Shown here piece after piece: positions 52,846-62,286 of a stretch of 64,000 nt of DNA. The translations under genes and the position numbers were made by a program. The DNA comes from Peribacillus faecalis (GTDB lineage: Bacteria > Bacillota > Bacilli > Bacillales > DSM-1321): contig NZ_JACXSI010000023.1 of the NCBI RefSeq assembly GCF_014712675.1, positions 1 to 64,000 on the forward strand. The letters are read 5' to 3'. Numbering within the stretch: the stretch's first letter is position 1; each line of letters begins with the position of its first letter. Under the pieces are notes generated by a model. That model was given only the letters and a program-made list of their open reading frames with translations. It was not told where the DNA came from and did no database searches.

Positions 52846-54378
52846 TTAAAATACTTTTTCAGCGAATTTTGATAATTTTTCCAACGAAGATTTGTCAATA
52901 TCTTGGTGAAGACTGTTCCCATGAGAATCCATTGTGACAACCGCTTTGAAGCCTTCAACTTTTAAGTGCCACATTGCTTCAGGGATACCGAATTGCATTA
53001 AGTCTACGCCTTCAACAGATTTGATGCAGTCTGCATAGTATTGCGCTGCTCCGCCGATTGCATTCAAGTAAACGCCGCCGTGCTCTTCTAAAGCAGCAAG
53101 TGTTTTCGCACCCATACCGCCTTTACCGATAACTGCACGGATACCGAAACGTTTCATGATATCGCCTTGGTAAGGCTCCTCACGAATACTTGTAGTCGGA
53201 CCAGCTGCTTTTACATGCCATTGTCCTTCTTCATCTTTCAGCATAACCGGACCGCAATGGTAAATTACTTGGCCATTTAAGTCGATTGGCGCATCGTTGT
53301 CGGATAAATATTTATGGATTGCGTCACGACCTGTGTAGATCATGCCGTTAATCTTAACAACGTCACCAACTTTTAAAGAACGGATTTGTTCTTCTGTAAT
53401 CGGTGCTTGAAGTACGATTTCTTTTGCTTCTTCTGTTTTTTCAGTTTTTTCTTCGGAAACAAGATTTACTTTTTCGCCTTCTTGGTATAACCATTCGTTA
53501 ATTGAACCAGTTGCTGGGTCAACTTTTACGCCTAGACGACGGAACGCCCAACAGTTATATGCTACAGAAACGAAGAAGCTTGCCGGAATACGGTGCATAA
53601 CGCCGACTTTACAACCAAGCAAAGTTGTTTCTCCGCCGAAGCCCATTGTTCCGATTCCAAGTTCATTTGCATGCTCCATAACGTACTCTTCTAATTTGCG
53701 AAGATCTTCGTTAGGGTTCACATCATCCGCACTGCGGAATAGTTGTTCCTTAGCTAGATCATAGCCGGAAGAACGGTCACCGCCGATACCGACGCCGATG
53801 AAGCCGGCACTGCAGCCTTGACCTTGCGCTTGGTAAACGGAGTGCATGATACATTTACGAATACCATCAAGGTCACGGCCGGCACGACCAAGTCCTTCTA
53901 ATTCGCACGGAAGGCTGTATTGGATATTTTTATTTTCACATCCGCCGCCTTTAAGGATTAGGCGAACATCGATATAATCTTTTTCCCACTGTTCAAACTT
54001 AACGACTGGTACGCCAATCCCAAGGTTGTTTCCGCTGTTTTCGCCAGTTAAAGAGTCAACAGAGTTCGGGCGCATTTTTCCGTCCTTAGTCGCTTGAACC
54101 ATTGCATCATAAATCGCTTGTTTCAATTCAAGCTGATTAACGCCGATTGGTGTTTTAATTTTAAAAGTAGGCAGTCCTGTATCTTGGCATATAGGTGAAA
54201 CGTTTTCATCTGCCATTTTAATATTGTCTGCAATAGTTGCCAAACTCATCGCTGAACGTGTTCCCGCAATCTCACGTTCCTTCGCTTGTTTTAAGGCGCG
54301 TCTAACGTCTTTAGGCAAGTTTGTTGATGTTTCTACGATAAGCTTGTACATGCTTTCTTGAAATTTTTGTACATTCAT
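52846..54378 (-). CDS. fumA: fumarate hydratase, class I (iron-sulfur)
   Basis: A 510-residue [4Fe-4S] fumarase interconverting fumarate and malate. The N-terminal alpha domain has SPICQDTGLPTF, GGGCENKN and the third cluster Cys region around GCKVGV. The C-terminal beta domain (from about 330, VGDVVKINGMIYTGRDAIHKYL, YHCGPVM, GKGGMGAKT) forms the swivelling part. A short charged linker (about 312-330, EEKTEKTEEAKE) joins them. B. subtilis relies on class II CitG, so this is a lineage difference. AGGGGGGAATAAGC SD. Confidence 0.95.
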   Translation of the reverse strand: MNVQKFQESMYKLIVETSTNLPKDVRRALKQAKEREIAGTRSAMSLATIADNIKMADENVSPICQDTGLPTFKIKTPIGVNQLELKQAIYDAMVQATKDGKMRPNSVDSLTGENSGNNLGIGVPVVKFEQWEKDYIDVRLILKGGGCENKNIQYSLPCELEGLGRAGRDLDGIRKCIMHSVYQAQGQGCSAGFIGVGIGGDRSSGYDLAKEQLFRSADDVNPNEDLRKLEEYVMEHANELGIGTMGFGGETTLLGCKVGVMHRIPASFFVSVAYNCWAFRRLGVKVDPATGSINEWLYQEGEKVNLVSEEKTEKTEEAKEIVLQAPITEEQIRSLKVGDVVKINGMIYTGRDAIHKYLSDNDAPIDLNGQVIYHCGPVMLKDEEGQWHVKAAGPTTSIREEPYQGDIMKRFGIRAVIGKGGMGAKTLAALEEHGGVYLNAIGGAAQYYADCIKSVEGVDLMQFGIPEAMWHLKVEGFKAVVTMDSHGNSLHQDIDKSSLEKLSKFAEKVF

Positions 54379-54523
54379 GCTTATTCCCCCCTCAAAAATA
54401 TGACCAGCTAAACTGTAAATGTTAGAAAGTTAAAACTTTTCCCCAAAATTTATTATACTTTTTTATTGTGACAAGGAAAAGAAATAAGAAGAAATAGGAG
54501 GAAAATTCATACTTTTACACATT
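54379..54523. promoter_or_regulatory. fumA upstream region
   Basis: About 145 bp of A/T-rich DNA between fumA and the repeat. Pairs such as TATAAT-like TATAATAAA (minus, near 54447-54455) could be a -10, but no firm -35 was placed. Confidence 0.3.
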
Positions 54524-54895
54524 AAGAAAAACCGTCACCGGTCCTTTTTCATCATGATTATGCTACTTTGATTCACTTCGATGAAAAAGGAGACATGCGA
54601 AAACCTAAATGCGGAAGCGGGCCGTTTAGCCCCGACCAGCATAAGACGAATCACGTAGGAAATTGTAAAATTTCTGGAGTGATTTGGCTTATGACCTCGA
54701 GGGGCTGGCCGCTGAAGCTAGACAATGACTTAGAAGGAACAGCGACTAAGGGCGCTACGTCCTGTAGCAACGTCGCTGTGACTCTCATCCTGAGAGCCCC
54801 ACACAAGAAACCCGAACTTGGTTTCTTGGGGGAGGTAGCTTAGGACCAAGCATGGCAGGTGTAAGGTTAGACAGTTATCCAAGTTCAGGAAACAC
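54524..54895 (+). repeat. modular hairpin repeat, copy 11, full form
   Basis: GAAAAACCGTCACCGG, short-loop inner hairpin, AAGCGGGCC..AGCCCC paired with GGGGCTGGCCGCT (54617-54713) with the nested CATAAG/CTTATG and AATCAC/GTGATT arms and GAAGCTAGAC end, an AGCGAC/GTCGCT cassette with intact GCTACGTCCTGTAGC (54740-54778), CTCTCATCCTGAGAG, a CAAGAAACC/GGTTTCTTG hairpin, and the terminal GTAAGGTTAGACAG. It is the clearest reference copy for pairing. Confidence 0.92.
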
Positions 54896-54904
54896 ATTTT
54901 GAGA

Positions 54905-54930
54905 ACAAAAAAAGAGCCGAATAGGCCCTT
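54905..54930 (-). terminator. intrinsic terminator of the SE1561 gene
   Basis: On the minus strand AGGGCC/GGCTCT (one mispair) is followed by TTTTTTT; it overlaps the stop codon of the gene. Confidence 0.75.
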
Positions 54931-55108
54931 ATCTCGTTTTGAATTGCTCACATTTCACTTCTAGCTCATCTAATATTTCAAGTAGACGGTCTACGTCCTC
55001 AAGATCCGCCTCTTCCGGATCAAGATTGTCTAAAACCTCCAGGAACATCGTCAATCTATGCTTTAGGAAATTGACTTGGTCATCTTTATCATATATCGGT
55101 TTACCCAT
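54929..55108 (-). CDS. SE1561 family small protein
   Basis: A 59-residue acidic helical protein (MGKPIYDKDDQVNFLKHRLTMFLEVLDNLDPEEADLEDVDRLLEILDELEVKCEQF) of the SE1561 family found across Bacillales. Two helices are predicted, the second very acidic. Start 55108 follows AAAGGAG by 10 nt; the frame extends to 55213 without an SD. Function unknown. It is divergent from yfkAB. Confidence 0.8.
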   Translation of the reverse strand: MGKPIYDKDDQVNFLKHRLTMFLEVLDNLDPEEADLEDVDRLLEILDELEVKCEQFKTR

Positions 55109-55295
55109 CTTTGTTGTGCTCCTTTCAGCGCCAGGCGTATGTAATATATGCTTTAGTATACCTATTTTCCTATAAAAAACAATAAGTTCGTATGAATTGT
55201 ATTTATCAATCAAAAAAGATACAGTAATAATGTTTTAATGAAAAATAACCTCACATATACTTTCTTAAAAGCCCATCTGTAAGGAGACTTTATAT

Positions 55296-56435
55296 ATGAT
55301 AACGAATGAAAAAAACGCATTGCAGCCGATCACCACGAGCTACGATCCATGGGAAGCCTATCTTGATATAGAACAGTTCGGAAAACCGCAGCTTACGAAT
55401 ATCGAATTTACGACGACGAACTTGTGCAATATGCGATGCGAACATTGCGCAGTCGGCTATACATTGTCGAATAAAGATGCGGACGCGCTTCCGCTTGATT
55501 TGATCTTGCGACGGTTGGATGAAGTCGAGCATTTGAAGGCTATAAGCATTACCGGCGGAGAGCCGATGTTATCGAAAAAAAGCGTAGAAAACTATGTTGT
55601 ACCGCTATTGAAATATGCACATGAACGCGGCGTTCGTACACAAATGAATTCGAATTTGACAGTTGAGCTCGGTAAATACGATAGCGTCATTCCTTATTTG
55701 GATGTACTCCATATATCACACAACTGGGGAACGATTGACCAATTCATCGACAACGGTTTTTCGATGATGGAAAGACTGCCATCCCGTCAGCAAAGAGCCA
55801 AACTTTTCGATCGGATGATTGAAAACAGCCGCGAGCTGTCTAAACAAGGAGTGTTTGTATCCGCCGAGACAATGCTAAATAACCGGACGCTTCCATATTT
55901 AGAGAACATTCATAAGCAAATTGTCGACGAAATGCTCTGCAAGCGCCACGAAGTGCATCCGATGTACCCAAGCGACTTCGCTTCCGCGCTGAAAGCTGTA
56001 TCACTTAATGAAATACGAGATGCGATTTCATACCTGCTTGACATCCGTGATGAAAATGTATGGATGTTATTCGGTACCTTGCCTTTTTATCCTTGCAGCA
56101 GCAACGAAAAAGATATCGAACTATTAAAAAAGCTCTACACCGGCAAAAATGTCACAGTCCGCAATGACCCGGACGGACGCTCTCGTTTGAACGTCAATAT
56201 TTTCAACGGTGAAGTCATTGTCACGGACTTTGGCGATGCGCCACCTTTAGGGAATATTCAACATGACCGTTTAACCGATGCTTTTGACAACTGGAATAAT
56301 ACTGCCCTTGCTCAAACATTAAACTGTCATTGTCCAGCCGTAAAATGTTTAGGGCCAAACGTGCTTGTGAAAAATTCCTATTATCCGGATACGGACTTTA
56401 AAGTACGCTCAGCACACCCCTCTTTAAAGCGCTAA
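55296..56435 (+). CDS. yfkAB: radical SAM/CxCxxxxC motif protein YfkAB
   Basis: A 379-residue radical SAM enzyme. The cluster motif is C-x3-C-x2-C in NLCNMRCEHC, the SAM-binding GGEP follows in SITGGEPML, and a C-terminal CHCPAVKC (CxCxxxxC) marks this family. In B. subtilis the gene is often annotated as two parts, yfkA and yfkB; here it is one intact frame. Substrate unknown. AAGGAGAC SD precedes the ATG. A terminator shared with yfkD lies at its end. Confidence 0.92.
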   Translation: MITNEKNALQPITTSYDPWEAYLDIEQFGKPQLTNIEFTTTNLCNMRCEHCAVGYTLSNKDADALPLDLILRRLDEVEHLKAISITGGEPMLSKKSVENYVVPLLKYAHERGVRTQMNSNLTVELGKYDSVIPYLDVLHISHNWGTIDQFIDNGFSMMERLPSRQQRAKLFDRMIENSRELSKQGVFVSAETMLNNRTLPYLENIHKQIVDEMLCKRHEVHPMYPSDFASALKAVSLNEIRDAISYLLDIRDENVWMLFGTLPFYPCSSNEKDIELLKKLYTGKNVTVRNDPDGRSRLNVNIFNGEVIVTDFGDAPPLGNIQHDRLTDAFDNWNNTALAQTLNCHCPAVKCLGPNVLVKNSYYPDTDFKVRSAHPSLKR

Positions 56436-56436
56436 A

Positions 56437-56473
56437 AAACGGGCCTCTACAATATAGAGGCCTATTTTTTTAT
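56437..56473. terminator. bidirectional terminator, yfkAB / yfkD
   Basis: GGGCCTCTA/TAGAGGCCT short-loop hairpin with A run before and TTTTTTT after, between convergent genes; it overlaps the yfkD stop. Confidence 0.88.
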
Positions 56474-57285
56474 TTTGGCTGAGCTGTTGCAATAAAGCCA
56501 AATGAAAGATGGTCTTGTACCGGAATCCAAGCACCAATCCCTTGCGATGTAACATTTTTAATCACAAGCGATTTCTTATTACCTTTTAAGACCAGATACA
56601 CTTCTCCATATGTCACTTTTCCTTTTTCATTCACAGCGCTGGCATATGCATATAAATAACCGATTCTTGATGGAGGCAAATCATAAGCACGTTCATTTTT
56701 GGTGCCTGCCCCAATAATGGTTTCAAATGATAGCGGCAAATTTGTTTTTTCAGATGCTTTCAGAAGCATCATCTTTTGAACATCCTTAGCACCTGGAATT
56801 TTAGCAGTCAGGCCACCTTGCACAACCTTTTGCATTTCCTGTACGTAATGCATTCGATACGGCGTGTTCGAGCCTCTATTGTCATGAAAATTAGTATTGA
56901 TTTTTTGATATTCCCAATTAGGTGCCGTTTCTGCTGATTCATAATTCAGCGCCCAATGTCCCAAATAAATGGTGGCACGGTAGCCTAATGCAAAAGGAGC
57001 CTTTGAAATTGACGATTCATTTAATATTTGAATAAGTTCCGGATTCTCGATTTTCACATCAGCTGATGATATTAAACTTTTTGTCAAATCGCTCGGCTGT
57101 AAATAAGGCAAATCTTGACTCGGATTTGGATACGTATTTTCTTTGGCAATTTGAACGACAGATGGGGGTATTTTGAACGCTTCTTCTTTTTTTGGAACCG
57201 GTACAGATTTTGCATTCGCAAAAGCAAGGCATGGACTTAGCAATAATAGTAACCCGAAGCCTATACTAATCATTCTTTTTTTCAT
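56470..57285 (-). CDS. yfkD: YfkD family secreted protein
   Basis: A 271-residue exported protein with a signal peptide (MKKRMISIGFGLLLLLSPCLAFANA) and a soluble domain without recognised catalytic motif. It matches the B. subtilis YfkD family (SKAPFALGYRATIYLGHWALNYES, INTNFHDNRGSNTP). It sits between yfkAB and chaA as in B. subtilis. SD AGGGAGTTCG. Function unknown. Confidence 0.85.
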   Translation of the reverse strand: MKKRMISIGFGLLLLLSPCLAFANAKSVPVPKKEEAFKIPPSVVQIAKENTYPNPSQDLPYLQPSDLTKSLISSADVKIENPELIQILNESSISKAPFALGYRATIYLGHWALNYESAETAPNWEYQKINTNFHDNRGSNTPYRMHYVQEMQKVVQGGLTAKIPGAKDVQKMMLLKASEKTNLPLSFETIIGAGTKNERAYDLPPSRIGYLYAYASAVNEKGKVTYGEVYLVLKGNKKSLVIKNVTSQGIGAWIPVQDHLSFGFIATAQPK

Positions 57286-57752
57286 ATTTACAACGAACTC
57301 CCTTTCAGAGAAGTATTAAATTTAATGGTAGGTAAAGCCGCTTTGAAATTTAGCTTTTGTATGGAAGCCAGAGAATATGCAAAAAGTTAAGGCATCGGAA
57401 AACAATATTTATTTTTAAATGTTTTGAATATTTACTTTTTAAATAAACCGTATTATAATTAACGTAATCTTAATTTAAAGGAGGGGAATCGTCAGACCAC
57501 ACCATCCAAGTTAAGGGGGTATGTCGACCGATTGAACCATTCCGATTTACCAAATGATTTGAAGTCAAAAAAAGAAAGCGGTGAATTTTCCTACAAATTT
57601 TATCTTCCAGGTTGTCATGCACGTTTGTTTTGAACAAGTAAGCGAAAACGATCAGTAAGATTAGTTGTCGGATTTCCATATGTACGTAAGAGAAACTCAT
57701 ATATCATAAAAATGACTCTGCAGTCGTCAATGCGCAGAGTCATTTCTTATTT
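57286..57752. other. yfkD-chaA gap with an orphan coding-like segment
   Basis: On the plus strand 57472-57633 is an open frame without ATG that follows the SD-like AAAGGAGGGG (57477-57486) and reads ...KLRGYVDRLNHSDLPNDLKSK and on to ...SYKFYLPGCHARLF. The composition looks coding rather than random, but there is no start codon at SD distance. It may be a decayed gene fragment. The minus-strand frame at 57470-57700 looks worse. Confidence 0.3.
57711..57748 (-). terminator. intrinsic terminator of chaA
   Basis: On the minus strand ATGACTCTGC/GCAGAGTCAT is followed by TTTTATG, close after the chaA stop. Confidence 0.85.
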
Positions 57753-58817
57753 CTATAATAAGTAAAAACCAATCCCCATAATAATATATGCGGCCAAAAG
57801 CGTCGCTCCTTCAAACCAATTTGTCTCTCCATCATTAGAAAGAATAATAATTAAAAACACAGATGTTACCATTACAATCAGTTCCGGAAGCGTAAAGACA
57901 AGCGGCATACTTTCAGGAAACAGTAATGAAATCAACACTAACAATGGCGCTACAAACATTGAAATTTGCAAAGTCGAGCCGACAGCAATCTCCACTGCAA
58001 TATCCATTTTATTTTTAACAGCAAAAATAATCGCTGATGCATGCTCAGCTGCGTTCCCGACAATTGCCACAATGATAATACCGATAAACAGTTCCGTCCA
58101 ACCAAAATAATTGCCGACAATGTGAAACGTATGTACAAGCTTTTCTGAGATATAAGCAACGGCGACTGTTGCAAGCAGTAAAATAATTAAAGCCTTCTTC
58201 CTCGACCACTCCGGCACTTCCTCTTCCTCTTGACTGCTTGAAAACTCATCTGCATGCTGATAAACACCACGATGCGTCACTAATTTGAAAAATAGAGCCG
58301 CCAAGTAAAGTAAAATCATAATGATCGATATGCCGACACTTAAAGACATCGTCTGCCGATCCGTCATTGTCTGAGAAAAAATTTCTGGAATGACGAAGGC
58401 TACAATGACCGCAAAAACAAGCAATCCCGCGTTATGACGCGCATCATACACATTAAATTTCTGCGTTTTATACTTTAGCCCCCCGATAAAGAACGATAAT
58501 CCAGCAACAAGTAACAAATTACCAATCACCGATCCGGTCAGTGAAGCCAATACAACGCCGACTAGACCGGCTTTAATGGAAAAAATCGCGATGATTAGCT
58601 CGACAGCATTACCAAATGTCGCATTCAGCAGACCACCGACGCGCGGCCCCATAACGACTGCCAAGCTTTCTGTTGCCCTTCCCATGAAACTCGATAAAGC
58701 TATAATCGTTAAACAATAAATAACAAACATAAGAATACTCGACCAATTCAGCAGACTTCCAGCTATCGATAAAGGAACTCCTGCATAAACAAGAACTAAA
58801 AATATTTTATTAACCAT
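57753..58817 (-). CDS. chaA: Ca2+/H+ antiporter (CaCA family)
   Basis: A 354-residue membrane antiporter exporting calcium. Eleven hydrophobic segments form two inverted halves, each with an alpha-repeat: GPRVGGLLNATFGNAVELIIAI and AIVGNAAEHASAIIFAVKNKMD, with the ion-binding glutamates in GNAVE and GNAAEH. It is B. subtilis ChaA/YfkE by order and likeness. ATG 58817 is 9 nt after GAGG; earlier in-frame starts (58832, 58823) are too close. Confidence 0.94.
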   Translation of the reverse strand: MVNKIFLVLVYAGVPLSIAGSLLNWSSILMFVIYCLTIIALSSFMGRATESLAVVMGPRVGGLLNATFGNAVELIIAIFSIKAGLVGVVLASLTGSVIGNLLLVAGLSFFIGGLKYKTQKFNVYDARHNAGLLVFAVIVAFVIPEIFSQTMTDRQTMSLSVGISIIMILLYLAALFFKLVTHRGVYQHADEFSSSQEEEEVPEWSRKKALIILLLATVAVAYISEKLVHTFHIVGNYFGWTELFIGIIIVAIVGNAAEHASAIIFAVKNKMDIAVEIAVGSTLQISMFVAPLLVLISLLFPESMPLVFTLPELIVMVTSVFLIIILSNDGETNWFEGATLLAAYIIMGIGFYLL

Positions 58818-58980
58818 AATCATTGACCTCACTTTCCGACAAACATCAAAGCATAGGTTGTCCTAAAATTCTCGATCTTATGATATTCCCCGTTGATGAT
58901 AAAATATTTCACGAAAAACTATCCAACTTTCAAATTCAGTAGTAACATAATTTTTAGAAAAATATAAAAGGTTGGGTAAT

Positions 58981-60153
58981 ATGATCAATAATCAACTAAG
59001 GTTCATCATACTTGTTGCAATTGTCAGTATATCGGGGTTTTCCCAAGGAATGCTAATGCCTCTGATTGCCATTATTTTTGAAGGGGACGGCGTACATTCG
59101 TCCATTAATGGGCTGCATGCGACCAGTCTTTATATCGGGGTGCTACTGGCCTCGCCATTAATGGAAGCACCGCTGCGACGATTCGGCTATAAGCCGCTTC
59201 TGCTTGTTGGAGCCGCTTCAGTGGCAATAGCTCTGGCATTATTTCCGATATGGAAATCATTCTGGTTCTGGTTTCTGCTTCGACTGATTATCGGGATTGG
59301 AGACCATATGCTTCATTTTGCGACCCAGACATGGATTACCTCTATCTCACCGGAAGCAAAGCGAGGACGTAACATCGCTATATATGGTTTGTTTTTCAGT
59401 CTCGGCTTTGCGTTCGGTCCGATGATGGCCAATATGGTCAAAATTCATGAAGCAATGCCATTTATTGTTTCATCTATTATTACGGTAATTGCTTGGCTAG
59501 CTATATTACTGTTAAAAAATGAGTTTCCCAAATCAACAATCGACACAAGTTCTTTAATGGGAACATTTAAGCGATTTAAAAGCGTATTTAAATATGCATG
59601 GGTAGCATTACTTCCACCAATGGGCTTCGGATTTTTGGAGGCGTCTTTAAACGGAAACTTCCCGGTATATGCCTTGCGGAACGGTTTCGATGTCAATGCG
59701 GTCGCCATTATTTTGCCGGCCTTTTCAATTGGGAGCATCATCTTCCAAATGCCGCTCGGAATGCTCAGTGATACATATGGACGAAACAAAGTGCTGAAGA
59801 TTATTCTTTCGCTTGGCGCAGCCGTTTTTCTCGTTGCAGGATTCATTCAAGGCTCTGTCCTCGGGCTGCTCATCTGCTTCGGTCTTGCCGGAATGATTGT
59901 CGGCTCTACTTTCTCACTAGGTATTAGCTACATGACCGATTTATTGCCAAGAGATTTGTTACCGGCCGGAAATTTAATGTGCGGGATATTTTTCAGTCTC
60001 GGAAGCATGATTGGTCCATTCATAGGCGGGCTGACAATTCACTACTTTGCGGGCGGCTCATTCTTTTATTTACTAAGCATCATGCTGATGGTGATTCTGA
60101 TTTGTATGTTTTTGTTCAAAGGAGAGACAAAAACAGCATTACACACTCAATGA
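58981..60153 (+). CDS. yfkF: major facilitator superfamily transporter (YfkF-like)
   Basis: A 390-residue MFS permease with 12 predicted transmembrane helices. The loop 2-3 region (APLRRFGYKPLL) and its counterpart in the second half (GMLSDTYGRNKVLK) carry the MFS G-x-x-x-D-R/K-x-G-R-like signature. Substrate unknown; probably drug or sugar export. Start ATG 58981 lies 9 nt after AAAAGG; TTG 58972 is in frame upstream. It is divergent from chaA, as yfkF is from yfkE. Confidence 0.88.
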   Translation: MINNQLRFIILVAIVSISGFSQGMLMPLIAIIFEGDGVHSSINGLHATSLYIGVLLASPLMEAPLRRFGYKPLLLVGAASVAIALALFPIWKSFWFWFLLRLIIGIGDHMLHFATQTWITSISPEAKRGRNIAIYGLFFSLGFAFGPMMANMVKIHEAMPFIVSSIITVIAWLAILLLKNEFPKSTIDTSSLMGTFKRFKSVFKYAWVALLPPMGFGFLEASLNGNFPVYALRNGFDVNAVAIILPAFSIGSIIFQMPLGMLSDTYGRNKVLKIILSLGAAVFLVAGFIQGSVLGLLICFGLAGMIVGSTFSLGISYMTDLLPRDLLPAGNLMCGIFFSLGSMIGPFIGGLTIHYFAGGSFFYLLSIMLMVILICMFLFKGETKTALHTQ

Positions 60154-60179
60154 ATGGTGTGTAATGTTGTTTTAAAAAT

Positions 60180-60214
60180 AAAATAATCCTCTCACCGTAA
60201 AGTGAGAGGATTAT
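60180..60214 (-). terminator. terminator between yfkF and the small 60.2-kb gene
   Basis: The 12-bp stem ATAATCCTCTCAC/GTGAGAGGATTAT is followed on the minus strand by TTTATTTTT. It may also help end yfkF. Confidence 0.85.
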
Positions 60215-60218
60215 CTCG

Positions 60219-60305
60219 TTAATGATAGCCGTTCTGCCCGTTAGCAGAGCTTGACGTTTTATGCTTTGGCTTATTTTTGCCTTTTTGTTTCTTTTTCTTA
60301 GACAT
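60219..60305 (-). CDS. possible 28-residue lysine-rich small protein
   Basis: ATG at 60305 opens MSKKKKQKGKNKPKHKTSSS and ends ANGQNGYH, followed within 5 bases by a good terminator. GGAAAGGG lies upstream at a long distance (about 12 nt). The highly basic composition is like minor spore-core or nucleic-acid-binding peptides. I do not recognise a family. Confidence 0.45.
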   Translation of the reverse strand: MSKKKKQKGKNKPKHKTSSSANGQNGYH

Positions 60306-60397
60306 CGTTCCAAACGCCCTTTCCTTCAAATGTGCTAAATATTTTTGCACACCTTTAGTATCGGAAAGCTTGTACGAAACTATGTTGACAAAAAAAG

Positions 60398-61222
60398 CTA
60401 ATCAACTCTGCTCCCCATGGCATTGATCTCACTGCCGAGAATGATGACAAAAGCAAGAATATAAAACCAAAGCATCAATATAATGATGCCGCCCAGACTG
60501 CCGTAAGTATTACTGTAATGTCCAAAGTTATTAACGTAATATGAAAAGCCGATTGAACCGATTGTCCATCCAAATGTCGCAAATAAAGCTCCCGGCAAAA
60601 CAAGACGCTGTTTCATCTTCACACTTGGAAACACGCGATATAAAATCAAAAACATAATAAACAGCACAAGCGTACTTAATACCCAGCGGATAGCATCCCA
60701 CACATCTAAAAAGGCTTGATTAATGCCGATATGCGAAAAAATATATATTGCGATTTGCTTTCCGAATACGGGAAGCAACAGAACAAGTAAAAATACAAAA
60801 ATCATTCCAATTGTCAAAGCCATTGAAATGAGTCGGGTAAAGAAGTACTTTCTTGTATTGACAATGTCATATGCCACATTAAATGCCTTTGTAATTCCAT
60901 TCAAAGCATTCGATGCTGTCCAAAGCGTACCAATAATACCGACAGACAATAATGTTCGGCTGCTTGTCATAATGCGATCCAATTGAGAAGTGATTATCGC
61001 CATAGACTCCGTCGGAACATATTCACTTAAATAGGTAATGATATAGTCCTCAGTTATAGGAAGATACGGAACAAGTGTGAACAAGAAAATCAAGAGCGGA
61101 AAAACAGATAATAAAAAGAAAAAGGCCAATTGAGCAGCCATCCCCGAAACATCATGTTCCATTGTTCGTTTAAAAAGCATTTGTCCAAAAGCAAAGCTTT
61201 TTTTTACATTTATCCTATTCAA
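60398..61222 (-). CDS. yfkH: YihY/BrkB family membrane protein
   Basis: A 274-residue protein with six transmembrane helices of the YihY/virulence factor BrkB family (B. subtilis YfkH by position). Hallmarks: AAQLAFFFLLSVFPLLIFLFTLVPYLP near the N-terminus, LWTASNALNGITKAFN in the middle, and the C-terminal GGIIILMLWFYILAFVIILGSEINA. It was once annotated as ribonuclease BN; that is not supported for the family. TTG 61222 is the start with GGGGTG upstream. It follows the YtxH-like gene. Confidence 0.92.
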   Translation of the reverse strand: MNRINVKKSFAFGQMLFKRTMEHDVSGMAAQLAFFFLLSVFPLLIFLFTLVPYLPITEDYIITYLSEYVPTESMAIITSQLDRIMTSSRTLLSVGIIGTLWTASNALNGITKAFNVAYDIVNTRKYFFTRLISMALTIGMIFVFLLVLLLPVFGKQIAIYIFSHIGINQAFLDVWDAIRWVLSTLVLFIMFLILYRVFPSVKMKQRLVLPGALFATFGWTIGSIGFSYYVNNFGHYSNTYGSLGGIIILMLWFYILAFVIILGSEINAMGSRVD

Positions 61223-61251
61223 TGCAACACCCCATCGAATAAAAAATCGAA

Positions 61252-61617
61252 TTAATCCTGTTCTTGTTTAACAGAACCGGCAACAGCATCCTTCGTCTCC
61301 TTCACAACCGATGCCAATTGAGGAGGAATCTCCTTCAATATTTCTACCTGGTTTGCGATAACAGATACATCTTCGGTTACACTTTCAATAGTGGCTCTTA
61401 CCTTATCGGATGTTTCCTTAATTTTATCCGTAACGATTTCCGGATTCTCCACTAAATTGTAAGCAGCCTTCGCCCCTTTTTTCGCACATGCAACAGTCGC
61501 CTCCCTTGTTTGGCGATCAAGCATGCTAATAGCTGCACCCGCAAGAGCACCTATTAAAATTCCTTTCCATAGCTTGTTTTTACTAGTTGTAGTATATGCC
61601 TGCTCCTCTTGATTCAT
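61252..61617 (-). CDS. YtxH domain-like small membrane protein
   Basis: A 121-residue protein with one N-terminal hydrophobic segment (LWKGILIGALAGAAISML) and a long helical, amphipathic tail (about 40-115), the layout of YtxH/DUF948-like proteins. ATG 61617 follows AAGGGG by 8 nt; the frame start at 61635 lacks an SD. It lies 20 bp after yfkJ and 29 bp before yfkH, so the three are probably one operon. Function unknown. Confidence 0.75.
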   Translation of the reverse strand: MNQEEQAYTTTSKNKLWKGILIGALAGAAISMLDRQTREATVACAKKGAKAAYNLVENPEIVTDKIKETSDKVRATIESVTEDVSVIANQVEILKEIPPQLASVVKETKDAVAGSVKQEQD

Positions 61618-61637
61618 GATATTTGCCCCTTCCATTC

Positions 61638-62111
61638 TTAATTCAGGTGATGTTCTTCTTTAATTTTCTTTAAAAGCTGCTCGCAGCCTTTTTTCACAAG
61701 ATCGTGCACCTCTTCAAAGTTCCCAGTGAAATACGGGTCCGGCACATTTTTGATTGCCGTATCCGGCACAAGGTCCAATAAGCGCACAATTACAGCGTCA
61801 CTCTCTCCTGTTTGAAAGCTTTTCATGTTTTCCATATTACTTTCATCCATGCCGACAATATAATGAAAAGTTTCAAAGTCAGAAGCCTTCATTTGTCGTG
61901 CTTTCATCCCTTCATAGCTGACTCCTTTTTCATCAAGCAAATCACGCGTGCCCTGATGCGGCGGATGTCCAATGTGCCAATCTCCTGTACCTGCAGAGTC
62001 GATCACGATTTTATCTTCCAGCTTTTCTTTTTTGACTAAATCGCGAAATAATGCCTCTGCCATCGGTGAACGGCAAATATTCCCGAGACAAACGAATAAA
62101 ACATGTACCAA
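61638..62111 (-). CDS. yfkJ: low-molecular-weight protein-tyrosine-phosphatase
   Basis: A 157-residue LMW-PTP. The P-loop C-x5-R is FVCLGNICRSPMAEA at the N-terminus, and the general-acid Asp is in VPDPYFTGN. It matches B. subtilis YfkJ, linked to ethanol-stress resistance. TTG 62111 is chosen: AGGAG is 9 nt upstream and the start aligns with the homologue; GTG 62120 is too near the SD. First gene of a probable yfkJ-ytxH-like-yfkH operon. Confidence 0.93.
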   Translation of the reverse strand: MVHVLFVCLGNICRSPMAEALFRDLVKKEKLEDKIVIDSAGTGDWHIGHPPHQGTRDLLDEKGVSYEGMKARQMKASDFETFHYIVGMDESNMENMKSFQTGESDAVIVRLLDLVPDTAIKNVPDPYFTGNFEEVHDLVKKGCEQLLKKIKEEHHLN

Positions 62112-62286
62112 ATTGTCCACACTCCTAGTGATGTTATTCCATACTTACATATTAGTATACTTCCTCTTATTTTTCCTTTCTTTTTTCATGCTATGAAATA
62201 ATTCATAACGATGTGTAGCAGTTCGTTGACAAGAAAGTATAAGTATGAAAATATGGAATGAACGATAGGGAGAAAGGAAGAGTATA

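Noticed and set aside
54730-54951. 73-residue open frame on the minus strand
   Set aside because: Formed by repeat copy 11; same argument as above.
57470-57700. 76-residue minus-strand frame
   Set aside because: No SD; the plus-strand reading of the same DNA looks more protein-like, though it also lacks a start.
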